Part shown: piece by piece, positions 22,350 to 43,137 of the stretch
Layout of the letters: each line of letters opens with the position of its first letter
Position numbering within the stretch: position 1 is the first letter of the stretch
DNA from: Punica granatum
Taxonomy: Eukaryota; Streptophyta; Magnoliopsida; Myrtales; Lythraceae
Reading direction: 5' to 3'
Assembly: GCF_007655135.1 (NCBI RefSeq)
Contig: NC_045130.1
Span: 30,562,605-30,626,604 of the forward strand
Length of the DNA: 64,000 nucleotides
The notes under the pieces: generated by a model
The model's database searches: none
The model's input: the letters and a program-made list of their open reading frames with translations, nothing else
Told to the model about the DNA's origin: nothing
Position numbers and translations under genes: made by a program

Positions 22350-25300
22350 TCAAGCAACAGTACCGGAAGGTGGAGGAGCTCGCCCCTGTTGAACGGACCA
22401 TCGAGGTCTCTTATTGTGATCCTGTGGAAACATACTAAACTACATTAATATACACGCCTTGTTCAAAATTTATGAGAAGCAGTGAGCGAGAATCACTCAA
22501 ATTGAGGCTCTTCAGCCAAATATAAAACCCAATTAGTATTGTTTTAGCGGAGAAACTTGCACTTATTTCCTCCCATCAAGATCTACGTAAATCGTATTAT
22601 TCAAGATCTCTCACATCGTGAAGAGTAAGGTTTCATGGCTTAAACTCTGATTCACTTCCTTCCTCTCTCGGAGTGAGTGGGAGAGCAAGAGAACTCGAGA
22701 TTAGTCATGCAATAAAAGAAGAGGTAACATACCCCAATTTCTGTCACAAAATGGCAGGAGGAACATTTAACTGATGGAGCACCATATGGGTACATAAGCA
22801 AAACTGCACAACTGCTGCACTTGACCTGTCCAACCTGGTGCTCTGGCAGAAGTCCGGGAACGAAGAAAAATAAAAAAGGATCAGCCGATTTCAGCAAGAA
22901 AAAATATTTATGTGCAAACAATAAAGGGATTGACCAGAATCGGTAATATTACAAACAACTTATAGTCTCAATCCACTTCACTTTTCTAGATCGAGAGCAA
23001 TGATGCATTTCTCTGTCTCCCCATAAAATGGTCACTTCAATCATACTAGAAAACACCAACAAAATTTTCGAGAATAAAAAGCAAGCAGAGGATGAGTCTG
23101 TAACCACAGTCGAGGGCAGGCTGAGGCATGAAAAGGCAGAATATGGCAAATGCCATTGGGCTTATTGTTAAATTTAAATCAATAGAGCATGTGACAACAA
23201 ATTAATACGACATTCCTCCAGTCTCTTCCTCAACATGCCTCTTTCTCCCCACAGCCTAATCTACGACTATGCATTTCATATTTTAAAAGCCAAGAACAGA
23301 TAATGTCCAGACTATCTTGAAATTTCAAATTACAGAAAATCGGCTTTAAGCACTGATGCAACGGATTTGATTGGCATTTGGCACAACCAGCTTCTTCAGT
23401 CACTCGAATTAAGAAATTACTGTGACTAGCATTCTTATGCCGAAGCAAGGTCTGAAAACTTTATAATTTTTTAACTGAAATGGAAGACGAACTCATTCCC
23501 CCCCACTTCCCCATCTAGACAGCGTTCGTGCTATTGCTAAAATGAAAAGATCCTTCAAAGTGTCGTAAAACAAATAATATGAACTCCTAATCAGTTTGAT
23601 AAAATAATACAAAGATGAAGAGAGAAACCTTCTAATACAAAATTAACGGTCTGGCAACAAGAGCATTGTACATATCTGGCTCCTCTTATATATGAAAGTA
23701 ACCGCCGACAAGAACCACAAACCATCTGAGCCATCTCTGCATCACAGTTGTGCCAGTAAAGCATTGTGAGACATTCCATTAAATGGCAAGATATAGCTAA
23801 TTATGTTATTTGATCAGTTCCTCATTATCATTTGCACTAACTATGAGAACAGATAGCACCTTCTGGCAAGGGAGCAGAATATGTCAATTATAGCTAAAAT
23901 TATAGCTATCAGCATGAAAACCTCAGCAATTTCTTGCAACTACAGCGAGAAAATATTAAAGCCAATCAAAGCTATTTAGCTAGTCCTCATCCGTAACCTA
24001 GACAAAGTCGAATGCAAGAAAAATGCGAAGTGATGGATCATGTCAATACTGGTCGGAACTTACTACAGATGGCGTTTAGGAAAGTGAAAACTAAGAAGAG
24101 GCTCTAGAACAAACTTGGAAAAGTACATTAGACGGCACTTGCATCTAAGAGAGATTACAACTACATATTGCAAGTTCGTTGGAAGCAACTGTGTTTAGCA
24201 TTTCCCCATTAAGCAGAGCAGTGGTAGATACTCGAAGCAAAACAACAGCGAACACTTTCATAGGACCATTTTCAATGCAAAGAGGTTTCAATAGCTTATT
24301 GCCTAGGCACTAGTTATCCCAGAAAACGGAAAATTCAACCATAAAAACTGACCATAAGCTGGAGCAGGAGGCCGAGTAGGAGGCCGGGGTGCCTCTGGCA
24401 CTGGTGGCAGCAGGTGCTGTGATAATGGTGGTTGTGGTGGTGAAAATGATTTCGCAGCAGGTGGTAGCACACCAGCCTGTGTGGGGGGCAGTTGATACCC
24501 TGGAGGCAGACCTTCATCGTCCTCATCACCGTCCACCTCCTCTACTTTCATCTTTACGTCTTCCTCCCCCACTACTTCTTCCTTCACCGTTACTTTTGTC
24601 AAATAAAGTGACGACTCGGCAGATTGAAAGGGTGGTGCCATAACAAATCCTGGTGGCAGACCCCCTTTCCCTTCTTCTTCTCGTGGCTCCACCTTCAGTT
24701 CCGTTTGATTGTCAACCCTTGCCACTTCCTCCATCGCCATTCCTTCGACATTGTCCTGCTCCTCCTCCTTCACCTTCTCCTCCACTGCTTCCACCTGTTC
24801 TTCTTCCTTCACAGCTATCTCTATTGTAGACAATGGCGGGTTTGTTGATTGAGGCAGTGGTGCAACTAAAGATCCCAATTGCAGACCTTCTTCTTCCTCT
24901 TCTTCCCGCGGTTCAATCTTAGCTTCCATTACTCTTTCTTGTTGCACCATTACCTCACCCTCCACCTTGTCCCTCAACTCTTCCATGGATTCATCCTGCT
25001 CGACTCTTTCCCTCCTTTCTTCCTGCACCGGTTCATGGGGCTCGATTCTTTCCGTCCTTTCATCTTGCACAGCTTCCAACTCGTTGTTCTCCATTTCTGC
25101 CACCACTTCATCGGTCTCCATTCTTCCCTTTTCTTCTTCCACCAGTTCCGCAGACTCGACTCTCCCCCTCTCTTCTTCCACCAATTCGTTGCTTTCCCTT
25201 TGGCCTCTCTCTCCATCCACTGCTTCGCCGATCACAATTCTCTCCTCATTGTCTTCTGCCAATTCCGCGGAGCCGATTCTTTCCTTCTCCTCTTCCTCCA

Positions 25301-25835
25301 GTCCACTGCTCTTCATTCTGCCTTTATCTTCTTCTGCCTCTCTATCAGCCTTCATTCTCTCCTTGTCGCCTTCTTCCATAGCTTCATCCGTCTCCATTCT
25401 TTCCACCGGTCTTTCCACTGATTCGTCGCTCTCCGTTCTATCTCTCACTTCCTCTCCCACTCCATTGCTCTCGTTACCGTTAATCTCTTCTTCCACAGAT
25501 TCCTCGCCCTCGACTACGCTTCTCACTTCATTTACAACTCCATGGCTCTTCTTCCCGTTATTAATCTTTTCATCAATCGATTCAGTACCCTCGATTCCGC
25601 TCCTCACTTGTTCGACCACTCCATTGCTCTCATACCTGTTGTTCATCTCCACTTCCTCCGCCAATTCCTCTCTCTGGATTCCGTCTTCTACCTGCCGCTC
25701 TTCCGCCGATTGCTTGCATTGGTTTTCGCCGTTCCCTTCCTCCACCGGCTCCTCGCTCCCGATTCCCTCTCTCAGTCGTTGTTCCACCGCTTCATCGCCC
25801 TCGATCATGGCTCTCACTTCTTCCGTAATCTCCAT
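22350..25835 (-). CDS. LSD1-like (LOL) zinc-finger protein with long acidic repeat N-terminus
   Basis: Four exons: 25835-24353, 23736-23629, 22842-22733 and 22421-22350, giving 590 residues with matching codon phase at every junction. Two LSD1-type C2C2 zinc fingers are seen: [24 protein letters not shown] in exon 2 and [24 protein letters not shown] in exon 3. LSD1/LOL proteins are nuclear plant regulators of cell death and stress responses. Exon 1 encodes about 490 residues. Residues about 60-330 are degenerate 15-16-residue acidic repeats of the type VEEExGRMESDEL, probably helical. After them come three GLPPG-type boxes (GLQLGSL, GLPPGFV, GLPPGYQ) and a proline-rich link to the fingers. 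Known family members with these boxes are usually much shorter, so the acidic expansion is the odd feature. The tail [18 protein letters not shown] is typical of the family. Confidence 0.9.
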
Positions 25836-26092
25836 GCTCTGGTCTTCAGTTCACAAGTCCTGTTCTTGTGATGTGCTGTGTTCTCCTCTTCACTCCTCAC
25901 TCTCTTCTCAGTCTTCGCTGCTTCCGCTTTCTCCGCCTCCGGCCTTCCCTTCCCTTCCCTCAGCAATTTTTGAACTTTTGAGCTAGGCCCCAGCTTTTCC
26001 AAATAATTACAAACCTGCCCTACATGAGGTCATTTTTTGCTTTTACAACAAAAATTTCAAGGAAAAATAATAAAAATTAAATACATAGACTC
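25836..26092. other. Upstream region of the LSD1-like gene
   Basis: This stretch holds the probable 5' leader and promoter of the minus-strand gene. It is CT-rich over about 25880-25980 and then AT-rich. No clear TATA box was identified. Confidence 0.35.
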
Positions 26093-27331
26093 TAGGGGTG
26101 TGCACAGATACAGAATATATCCGGAATCGGTCGGATTCTACCCGTTAGGGTAGAGTTCGGGTAGCTCGTATTGAAAATATGATATGGTCCGTGTAGTAAA
26201 ATACAGAACCGGTGAAAACCGATTCCGATTTCAATTTCGGTTCTTGCATATAAGGTACTCAAAACCGAAATCGAAACACGAACTTGGATAGTAATTTCTC
26301 CCATTATATATATATATATAGTTATATTTAGATATTATTATATTTAAAAAATATAATCACTAATTAAAAAAATGAAATTTATGTCGACATTCTGGTTTGT
26401 ATTATTACTGATTATGAATGAGACATTTTCGATTTTATTTAGCAACACAAAAAATTTATAGGTTCCACAGGATTCAACAGGGTTGAGTTCGATTTCAAAA
26501 TCTTGAAACATGTTCCTTACAAGGTGGGGTTCGGGTATCGTGAAAAAAACAAGGTACCCGGACCCACACACCCGTAATAAACTCGATTTTATGATATTTT
26601 CGAACCAAACCAAATGGTCCAAAACCGAGAAAATATTATGGGATACTAGGGGTGTGCAGGTCCGAGTACCTCGTCTTTTTCATGGTATTTGGATCCAACC
26701 TTGCAAGGAGCATGTTCCAAGATTTTGGAACCGAATTCTACCATGTTGAAAGCTGAGCCAGAACCTATATGAAACTTATATTATATCACAAATTTCGAGT
26801 ACCATGTTGGAACCTGTAACGTTTTCTTTTTTTTTTCTTCTCAAACACAATTAATGATATAAATAAAATAAAAAAGATATCATCTGTAATCACGCAAAAT
26901 AGATGAATGTCGACATAGATTAATCATATCTCATATATCCATTCACAGAACTAAAGGATTATAGCTCTACTGAGGATTATGTAGAAAACAAAAAGGCAAA
27001 TAAGCAACTAAAGGATTTCATAGCTATTCAGCAAAAATGGATTATGTAGCTCTCCTAAGTAAGCATTAGTAGACATAACAAAATAAGCTCTCCTTAAGAT
27101 TACGTAGTTTCTGACATTGCAAATAGAGGATTATGAAAATACGAAATTATTCTTTAAAAGAAAAAAAGTCTGGGGCATCGATTCCGCTTTGGGTACCCAA
27201 TATTTTGCAATTCAAATAGGAATCGATTTTCACCAATTTTTTAAATTACTATCAAGATCCTACCCTATTTTTAATTGAAGTTATCAGGACCCTACTCGTT
27301 CCAACTGATATCGAATAACCGTGCACACCTA
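26093..27331. repeat. Possible old non-autonomous DNA transposon with GGGGTGTGCA ends
   Basis: TAGGGGTGTGCAC at 26093 and TAGGGGTGTGCAG at 26647 face GTGCACACCTA at 27321-27331 in inverted orientation. The interior is rich in short inverted motifs such as ACCGAAATCG/CGATTTC. No matching target duplication was found for either left end, so the borders are uncertain, and two elements may be nested. Confidence 0.4.
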
Positions 27332-27645
27332 TTAACACTTTAACATGGCATGTGCTAGTTCCAATCAAAAGTTAATAAAATAAAAGAATAAACTTCGCGC
27401 ACGATCGCACGTCACAATATACGTGTTACTCTCACCTAATATTTTATCACCAAAACCAAATAGGAAACCAAACCATAAAGGAGACCGATTATCGAAGAAT
27501 GAACATTGGCCTTGGTTTTCAATTTTCCTTGTTTTTTAATTGATTTCTCTGGCATAATTTTAATTAATAATTATTTTGAGAACCAACTATTTACTTTTTT
27601 ATTTGAATTAAAAGAAAGGAGCGCTTAGGATACAGAGCCCCTTTT

Positions 27646-27852
27646 AGAGTCTGTTTGGTAGTTTACCGGGAAAGTAGTTATCGGTAATGTAGATTCTCAC
27701 CAAAGAGGTGGGAATCTTACCACTCCCGTGGAAATGTGAAGGTGGGAATCTGGATTACCAAGACCTAACCAAATTGGGAATGTAGTGGATCCCAACGAAA
27801 ATAATTCACATTCTTAAAAATATGATAGATTTTCACTTATCAAACGCACTCT
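27646..27852. mobile_element. MITE with AGAGT(C/G)YGTTTG(G/A)TA ends
   Basis: The left end AGAGTCTGTTTGGTA and the reversed right end AGAGTGCGTTTGATA form terminal inverted repeats around about 207 bp of non-coding sequence. The interior contains the internal repeats GTGGGAATCT. No unambiguous target duplication was seen because the flanks are themselves palindromic (TTTAGAGT/ACTCTAAA). Confidence 0.6.
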
Positions 27853-28147
27853 AAAGTATTTTTTAGGAAGGTCCCGAAAAAAATGTTTCTTGCTATTTAG
27901 TTTTGTTATATTCAAAATAATAAAATTCAAAATAATAAAATTCAAAATAATGTCTTGTAATAAGTTTCATATTATTTAATAAATATCTTATTATATTTAA
28001 AAATAATAAATTTCTTATTAAATAATAAATTCGTCGTTGATAAACATTCAACAACTTGGGACGTGACGGTCTATAATTGGCCTTTACAAAATCTTCCCTT
28101 TAAGAGGCACCAAACAGAATTTTATCCCTTAAGAAAATGGAGGGAAA

Positions 28148-28385
28148 CCATGTTTGGATTCAGCAATAAAAATTTAATTTTAACTTTAACTTTAACTCAA
28201 CACACTACACAACAAAAACACATTTTCCAAATAAAAAATTTTAACTTTAACTTTAACTCGACACACTATACAACAAAAACATACGTTTCTCAAGTCAAAT
28301 TTATAATCATATCTCATTTGTCTTTTTCCACAATCAAAATCAAAATCAAAATCAAAGTTACTTTAATTCTGAATCCAAATCCACC
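28148..28385. mobile_element. MITE, TTTAAC-repeat family, copy 1
   Basis: The ends GTTTGGATTCAG and CTGAATCCAAAT are inverted. The interior carries runs of TTTAAC, the phrase CAACACACTACACAACAAAAACA twice in diverged form, and runs of AATCAA. Copies 2 and 3 lie at 41218-41452 and about 53919-54098. Confidence 0.75.
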
Positions 28386-29164
28386 CTTACATTCTTCCTG
28401 TTTCGATGAAAAATTTCATTCCACCTTCCCCCCAACAATCGAAAGACAGATTAGAAATTGACGTTCTTTCTGTTTCAGTGGATGGAAAAATTTGCTAACG
28501 GGAGAACTTCAGGCTAGGTGAGGAAACCTCACACATGCAAGGGTAACGTAGAGTTGATGCCAAATTCCGGATCCTCTTCGTGCGTAGAAACCAATTACAA
28601 CTAGAATGCGAACGAGAAAAGGAGTTCCAGACACAACTGCAAGTAACATCGAGTTCTAATTTCACACGCACGTGTACAAATATAGAAAATCCATTTCCCT
28701 GATCATCAGCTACAAAAAGAGACCGTTTACATTTGCAGTTAAAGTCCCAAAAACCATAGTTACATTACATCATAGGCTATTACAGGCAAAGAACCAATTA
28801 CAACTATTTGCCCGTCAATCTCCCCCTCAGAAAATATTCGGAAAACCACAAAGGCTCCTTCTGCACAAATCCTCGGAGTCATCGAACTAGCAGTGCACGA
28901 AAAATATGGCTCCCCATGGTTTTACTCTTCAGCCATCGCAGATACTATTCATCGAAGCGATAAAGGCTCCACGTGCTGCGGCCAGTCTCGTCCCCCTTTG
29001 CAGGAGCCACTTCTTGTGAATTACAAGATAGAAAAGAAAAATAAAAGTGCCAGATGAGGGCCCTTTCAATTTTTACTTCTCCCAGCTCCTGCAGTGACCT
29101 TCAGAAAATGACTTGCATGAGTCCATCATCAAATCTTGAAGAATGCTCGCTGAGTATATTTACC
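28386..29164. other. Downstream region of NRPB2
   Basis: No gene was recognised. The part next to 29164 should contain the NRPB2 3' UTR. No other feature is supported. Confidence 0.4.
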
Positions 29165-37341
<8,177 letters not shown>

Positions 37342-37616
37342 GGCCCGCCGAGCGCCCCCCCTCCAAGCTCCCAGACGAAAACCCTAGTTCCAAGAATTCA
37401 GCTAAACCTTACCGACCGTCGGAAAAATCACCAACCCAGTACAATTTCAATGTCCATCGATGTGCTGTTTTTTCAATTTTTTTTTTTAAAAAAAAATTTC
37501 TTCTTCGTGCTCGGGCGCTGAGAGAGACAAGAGGGGTCTCCGGGTCCGATGAAGGAGAAGGTCTGAGTATAACGAGCGGAGCGTCGACAAAATTGCTGCG
37601 ATCGAATGCAAGAGGG

Positions 37617-37624
37617 AGTATTTA
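37617..37624 (-). promoter_or_regulatory. Possible TATA box of NRPB2
   Basis: On the minus strand the sequence reads CGCCTATAAATACTCC, a good TATA context, 276 bp before the start codon. The interval between contains a T/A-rich tract (37478-37500) and CT-rich leader sequence. Confidence 0.5.
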
Positions 37625-37969
37625 TAGGCGCGGTCTCTCGGCCGGGCGGGGAGGGATGTCGGTTCAGCATCGACGGGTGCAATGGGCCAAGGCCCAGGCC
37701 CACGAAAGAGAGAACGGTCACACCTTTTTTTTTTTTAAAACACATATGTACAAGTAAATATATATTATTATTGTAACTAGTAAATTGTTGACCGTGTTAT
37801 GTCACAGGTGTACAACACAATGCGAGTTGAGTTTTATACTCGCTAATCTACTAATGAAGTTTCTTGTTGTAATGTTGAACTTCTTTTTTTAGTGTCTACG
37901 CTGATAAATATATGTTTTTTTTTCTATAGACCATGACAGAAAAAATAAATATTATGATAAATTACCTAG

Positions 37970-38290
37970 AAAATCATGAACTTTCTACCCCGTCTCATAT
38001 CTATCACGTAATATTAAAGTAGTAATCATTTTTTTTATAAGGAAGGTGACAAAGGGGACCGAGCACATAAAGAAAAAAATGATCAGACAGATTATTTTGT
38101 TTGCCTTTATTTATGAATTAAATTATATATTTGTTTTTAATTTAGAATCGCCCAATAAATCATAAACTTTTGATCTCGTCTCAAATCTATCACACATTAT
38201 TATTCTTTTTTTTATGAGGAAGGTAACGAGGGGATCGAGCATAAAAAAAAAACTATAGGACCGATTATTTCGTTTTCCTTTTTACGAAAT
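37970..38290 (+). repeat. Diverged tandem duplication, about 180-bp unit
   Basis: AATCATGAACTTTCTACCCCGTCTCAT...GGAAGGTGACAAAGGGGACCGAGCA is repeated as AATCATAAACTTTTGATCTCGTCTCAA...GGAAGGTAACGAGGGGATCGAGCA about 180 bp later. No coding content is seen. Confidence 0.7.
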
Positions 38291-40386
38291 TTCTTTCTTT
38301 TTCTTATTTTATTTGTTACAGGAAAATAAACTATATAATAAAACAAAATAAATTAATAAAGTAATGTTAATATTTAAATTTGTGAGAGTACGAAAAACTT
38401 TCATATTCTGCCCGCGTTGTTTAAAAGTATGCAAGTTCATATGTTTTTATTATGTTTTTATAGACTAATACATATCCCATGCATGCACAGGAATTTTTTT
38501 AAAAAAATTAATAGTAAAATTACCGTCACTACTAAAAAGGAATAAGTACAATGCCTCTAATAAGTGACTTTTTTTAATATGATAATCAAAGAAAAGATAA
38601 AAGAATAATATAAATAATAGAGTACCTAATTGAACAAAAAAGGGTTTGGGAGAAATGGCTTCTTCTTTTCTTTTTTCTTTTTTCTTTTTTCTTTTTTTTT
38701 TTTGTTGAAAGGAAGAAATGGACGTTAAGCAAAAAGGGAGAGGTGAAAGAGGAAAGAAAAAAATAGTAGAAGTGAGATGGATAATAAAGTTGAATTAATG
38801 GGAAGTTATTTTCTTTATTTTACTTATCTATTTTGTCTTTAATTTTGTTTTATAAAGCCAAGCATGTATATAGTAAGGGTAACATCAAAAAAGGAAAGTT
38901 AGACATATTATTATTCTTCTCACGTATAAGTAATGAAGATATATAGAGAAATATGATATAGTGTAGTGAACTAGTGGGCACACGCCTTCACTTGGTAAGG
39001 TTTTAGGTTTGACTTTCACCGTGGGACTGCTCGTGCCCTTTATTTAGCTTTCTACTTATATTCTTTGTATTAGTCCATAAATCTCTTTTGTAATCATATA
39101 TATATATATATATATAAAAGTATATATAGATAAATAGAGAGAAGCATAGATAGATAGATTTAGATTGATATATATAGATATAGATATTACAGACATAGAT
39201 ATACAATATACATGTAGATATAGATGATATAGATTCTGTATACATTTCATAATTAATATATGTGTAAAATGTAAATAAGATAAGATACTTATTTGTTCCT
39301 TTTTCGTGCAACGAAAGTCTGAAGTAACTGTGGTCGTCAAAATACTTTTTGGAACTCTCTTACAGAAAATCATACAAGAACTAAAGGTACCACCAGCTTC
39401 TTATTCCCAAAAAGTAGATGCACAATGGGTGATATGAAGCTCGGGTGAAATTAAAGTATCATGGCGTTGATGCATGTCATAAACCGTGGCAATTATATAA
39501 AATATAAAAACGCCTACAACTACCAATGTTACTTGCAAACATGCAACTGAACAGCTAGAAGCGGATGTATCATCTTGAAGTACATGATGTGAATTAACTA
39601 TAAAATGCAACCCCATAGGGAATATTTTGCTCCCTTGGCTCATTTGTATGAATAAGATGAGAATAAAAAATTGTAGAAGAGGTTGTCAGCTTTACAATAT
39701 AAAAGAAGAAGTAGATTTCTCATAATAAGTAATAACAAAAATGAAAGTACAATAATGTCTCTTTTTTATCCTTCCTCTATAATAAAATGTTGCAGGGGAT
39801 AGTATATATTAATGTCAATTACAATCTCCGGTACCTTATATAAATAACTACTGCGTTCATACAATTTGTTCACAATATTAATCATCTGCATATCTTGTTA
39901 GAACATATTATTGTGATCGCCAATTTTAATATCAATCATTTTGTATATCAAGTTAGCATATTGTGATTGTAAATTTCTAATAGTATAAAATGTCGAGTAA
40001 ATTATCATTATATATTTTTATATCTCTATCAATGCTAAACTTTGACACCATTTATTTTCATTAACTTAATCCCCATAAAATCAACTATAGACTGCAAAGG
40101 GGTATTTAATGTTATAGAAACATAAAATATATATAATTGCAAAATGGAGAGAAAGGATTAATATCGTTTGGTATATATGTATATGTTTTTCTTTATAAGA
40201 AGAGCACATTTTATTAATAAAATTCAGGATTACAAAATCCTCTAGGAGGAGGGTAAATAGAGATAACAATAATCACCCCCATAAACTAAATGAATTACAT
40301 AACCTTGAGACAAAGGACACACTTAACACCCACATACACATATTATGTACATGTAAAACATAAATATGTAACCATATATCAATAAA
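38291..40386. other. Intergenic, AT-rich, with simple repeats
   Basis: No gene was recognised. The stretch holds a CTTTTTT-type pyrimidine tract (about 38660-38705), (TA)n at about 39095-39116 followed by irregular TAGATA repeats to about 39235, and otherwise low-complexity AT-rich DNA. Confidence 0.6.
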
Positions 40387-40411
40387 CTAGCAATTTCACT
40401 CGCGCGTGCAC
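40387..40411 (-). mobile_element. Helitron 3' end, second family
   Basis: On the minus strand GCACGCGCGAGTGAAATTGCTAG is followed by T: a GC-rich palindromic stretch a few bases before CTAG, the typical Helitron terminus. The body would run to the right. A 5' end was not fixed, although TC-starting (TA)-rich sequence near 41764-41740 is possible. Confidence 0.5.
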
Positions 40412-41217
40412 AAAAGTATTATTCGTGGTAGAAATTCGTATAATTTATTATACATAGTCTTAAAAAATATTTATTAGTATATAATTGTAGAATTAACTCT
40501 TTGATAATCGTCAAAATAACGATGAACAAATAATGTTAAATTCATCATATTAGATTTGCTCTATTAAATACTTTATTTACATAAAAACTGTATTATTCAC
40601 TTAAAAAGCATTAATTTAAATATTTTAAAAAGAAAATTAATAAAACCACATGAATAAAATTATTTTAATCAAGATTAAAGTAATCAATTAAGTCCTTTTA
40701 GTTCCTTAAAAAACTCTTAATTTTCAATATCGAAATTAAATAAATTATTTGCATTTATATCCTTTATACAATAATAAATTACTCATAGAATTTCAATGTT
40801 TTAACTTTAAGTAAATTTAATAAAAAGAGAGACTAAATTTATTCCATTCATATTATGAAATTTTAAATAAATAAATACTTTTACCATCATTTTAATTTCT
40901 AAGTGTATTTAATATTAACATAGAACTTGTAATAGTTTTTGAATATTCCAAATCCCCTTATAATTTCAAATATCTAAGATTACTTGTGTGAACGTTTTTG
41001 AAAAATATTTTCATAGACTTTTTTTAATTAAAAACCCTATTACAGTTTCAAGAATATAATAAAGCATTTATTGAATTAAAAATTGGAAAAGAAAATACTT
41101 TTAGTTAATCGAATCCTAAAAGGTATATTATTACTAAATTGTACGAACTCTTAAATCAATTCATTTGTACTATTTCTTTATTTTTTAACTGCATTTAATA
41201 TTTGCATAGGAACTTTC

Positions 41218-41452
41218 TGTTTGGATTCCCAATAAAAAAATTTTAACTTTAACTTTAACTTTAACTCAACACACTACACAACAAAAACACACATTTCCCA
41301 AGTTAAAAATTTTAACTTTAACTTTAACTCAACACACTATACAACAAAAACATACGTTTTCCAAGTCAAATTTATAATCTCATCTCATTTGTCCTTTTCT
41401 ACAATCAAAATTAAAATCAAAATCAAAGTTACTTTAACTTTAAAACCAAACG
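41218..41452. mobile_element. MITE, TTTAAC-repeat family, copy 2
   Basis: It begins GTTTGGATTC and ends AACCAAACGCACCG, an inverted match. The interior is colinear with copy 1, including both CAACACACTA(C/T)ACAACAAAAACA phrases and the AATCAAAATC run. Confidence 0.75.
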
Positions 41453-41786
41453 CACCGTAAAAGTTCCAAGATATTCCAGTAGAGTAACTTTATTTGTTAA
41501 ATCGAGAATTAGAAAATGAAAATAATTTCAGTAAATTGGATTGATATAAATTTATTATACATATAAATCAATTTATTTACTTGTGCATTAATTACTAATG
41601 CATTAAACATGGTAGAGAAGATTACTGAAACTTGTATAAATAGAGAGTTGAGGGCTTAACACATGGCACTACCTTGTTAATCTTGGGATGGCACATAACA
41701 TAGTCTCGTTAAACTTTTTTTTCATTTCCCCAATATATATCATATATATATATATATGTGGATATATGTATGTATGTATCTTTATT

Positions 41787-42640
41787 TAACTAGTGCATTA
41801 AATAGGAGTGGAAAAGAAAATGTCAAAGTAATATAGGGGTAAAGTGGTAAAACCCTTACTAATTCATATGTTAATCTACTATATCTATAACCTATAATGT
41901 TATAAAATGAGAAACTACCTTTTGTCTAACATTTGCTTTCGCATTTTACCCACTCGCTCTCATGTCCCCTACTTTTTCTCTCCTCTCTGTTGGGCTCAAA
42001 CGTCACTTTTTTTCTTACAGATAAATAAGTACTTGAGAAATTTATTTATTATTTACATATGATTATAATTTTATCATTTGCATTATATTGTAATTTAAAA
42101 AGTCTAATTAATTAGAAGTGATATATATCCATTACTTTTTTAAAAATTCATAATTGAATATTAATTTCATGTATTATCGTAATAAATGAGTAAAGATCAT
42201 GAGTCTAGTATATATTATAAAGAAAATATTTAAAAATGTATGAGAAATACTTCATTCGTTTATTATCATATCGTTATCAGATAAAAATATATTCATCTTA
42301 AGAAAATAACTAATGCATTAAATAGAAGTAGAAAAGAAAATGTCAAAACAATATAGGGGTAAAGTAGTAAAATACTTACTAATTCATATGTTAATAATAA
42401 TTATATATATTATAGAGAAAATATTTCAACAAATGCATTAATTGGGTAGAAAAGAAAATATCAAATAATATATGGGTAAAATGCTAACATACTTACTAAT
42501 TCATATGTTAATATGTTATATATGTTATAAAGAAAATATTCAAAAACGTGGGAAAAATATTTCAATCGCTTATTATCATATCGTTAACAAATAAATATAT
42601 TCATAATTTAAGAAAATAAATAATCATTTATACCTATGTA
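41787..42640 (+). repeat. Three diverged tandem copies of an AT-rich unit
   Basis: The phrase GCATTAAATAGRAGTRGAAAAGAAAATGTCAAA...GGGGTAAAGT...ACTTACTAATTCATATGTTAAT starts near 41794, 42313 and 42430. A second half, ATTATAAAGAAAATATT...TTATTATCATATCGTTA, is near 42215 and 42530. In the first unit the two halves are separated by the insertion at 41875-42208. Confidence 0.8.
41875..42208 (+). mobile_element. Short Helitron-like insertion with visible empty site
   Basis: The 334-bp segment starts TCTACTATATCTATAACC after an A and ends GAGTCTAG before a T. The neighbouring repeat unit reads through the same point without it (CATATGTTAA joined to TATGTTATATATG), an A|T empty site. The usual GC hairpin before the 3' end is not obvious, so the class assignment is tentative. 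Confidence 0.6.
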
Positions 42641-43108
42641 AACTTAAAATTAATTTAAAAAGAAAATTTAAGCATTATACCTAATCTTATAATAGCTTAA
42701 TTAAGTAAAACTCACATTCAAGGGACGGGGTTATTTCATCTAAAAGTGTTCAAATTTATGGAATATCAGTTATTATGAAGGTACACAAGCAAATAATGAA
42801 GTTTAAAAATTGTGATAAACTGTAAGGTTCTTATTCATTCATAAAATAAAACTAACGATCATATCTAAAATTATTTAAATGTTAGATTAACTTTTCTTGG
42901 AAATTAATTTGATAATTGCAATGATGTATATATTACATGAATTCCTTGCTTAAGAACTATATATATATATATATATATTTAATATATATTCTTCTATTAT
43001 AAATTTGAATTTACTACATAACTTTTTACATGTTAATATAAATTATAAATTCAAATCAATTATTGTTTTCATATTTAAACTTTTATAATAAAATTTTCTT
43101 TATAAAAT

Positions 43109-43137
43109 TAGTGCAACGTACGGATCCCATAAACTAG
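43109..43137 (+). mobile_element. Helitron 3' end, related to copies A and B
   Basis: TTAGTGCAACGTACGG...AAACTAG followed by T matches the terminal hairpin and CTAG ending of copies A and B. The 5' end is not fixed; it probably lies left of the tandem units at 41787, around 41740. Confidence 0.55.

Noticed and set aside
24967..25986. Long plus-strand open frame, Ser-rich, opposite the LSD1-like gene
   Set aside because: It is the complement of the Glu/Met-rich repeats of the minus-strand exon; the real gene has conserved zinc-finger exons in phase and the antisense frame has none.
26093..27331. Calling a definite hAT-type MITE from the GGGGTGTGCA ends
   Set aside because: No matching 8-bp (or other) target duplication for either left end; kept only as a low-confidence repeat.
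38970..39065. tRNA-derived SINE
   Set aside because: The phrase CACTTGGTAAGGTTTTAGGTTTGACTTTC has a family look, but no convincing A and B boxes or tail with target duplication were seen.
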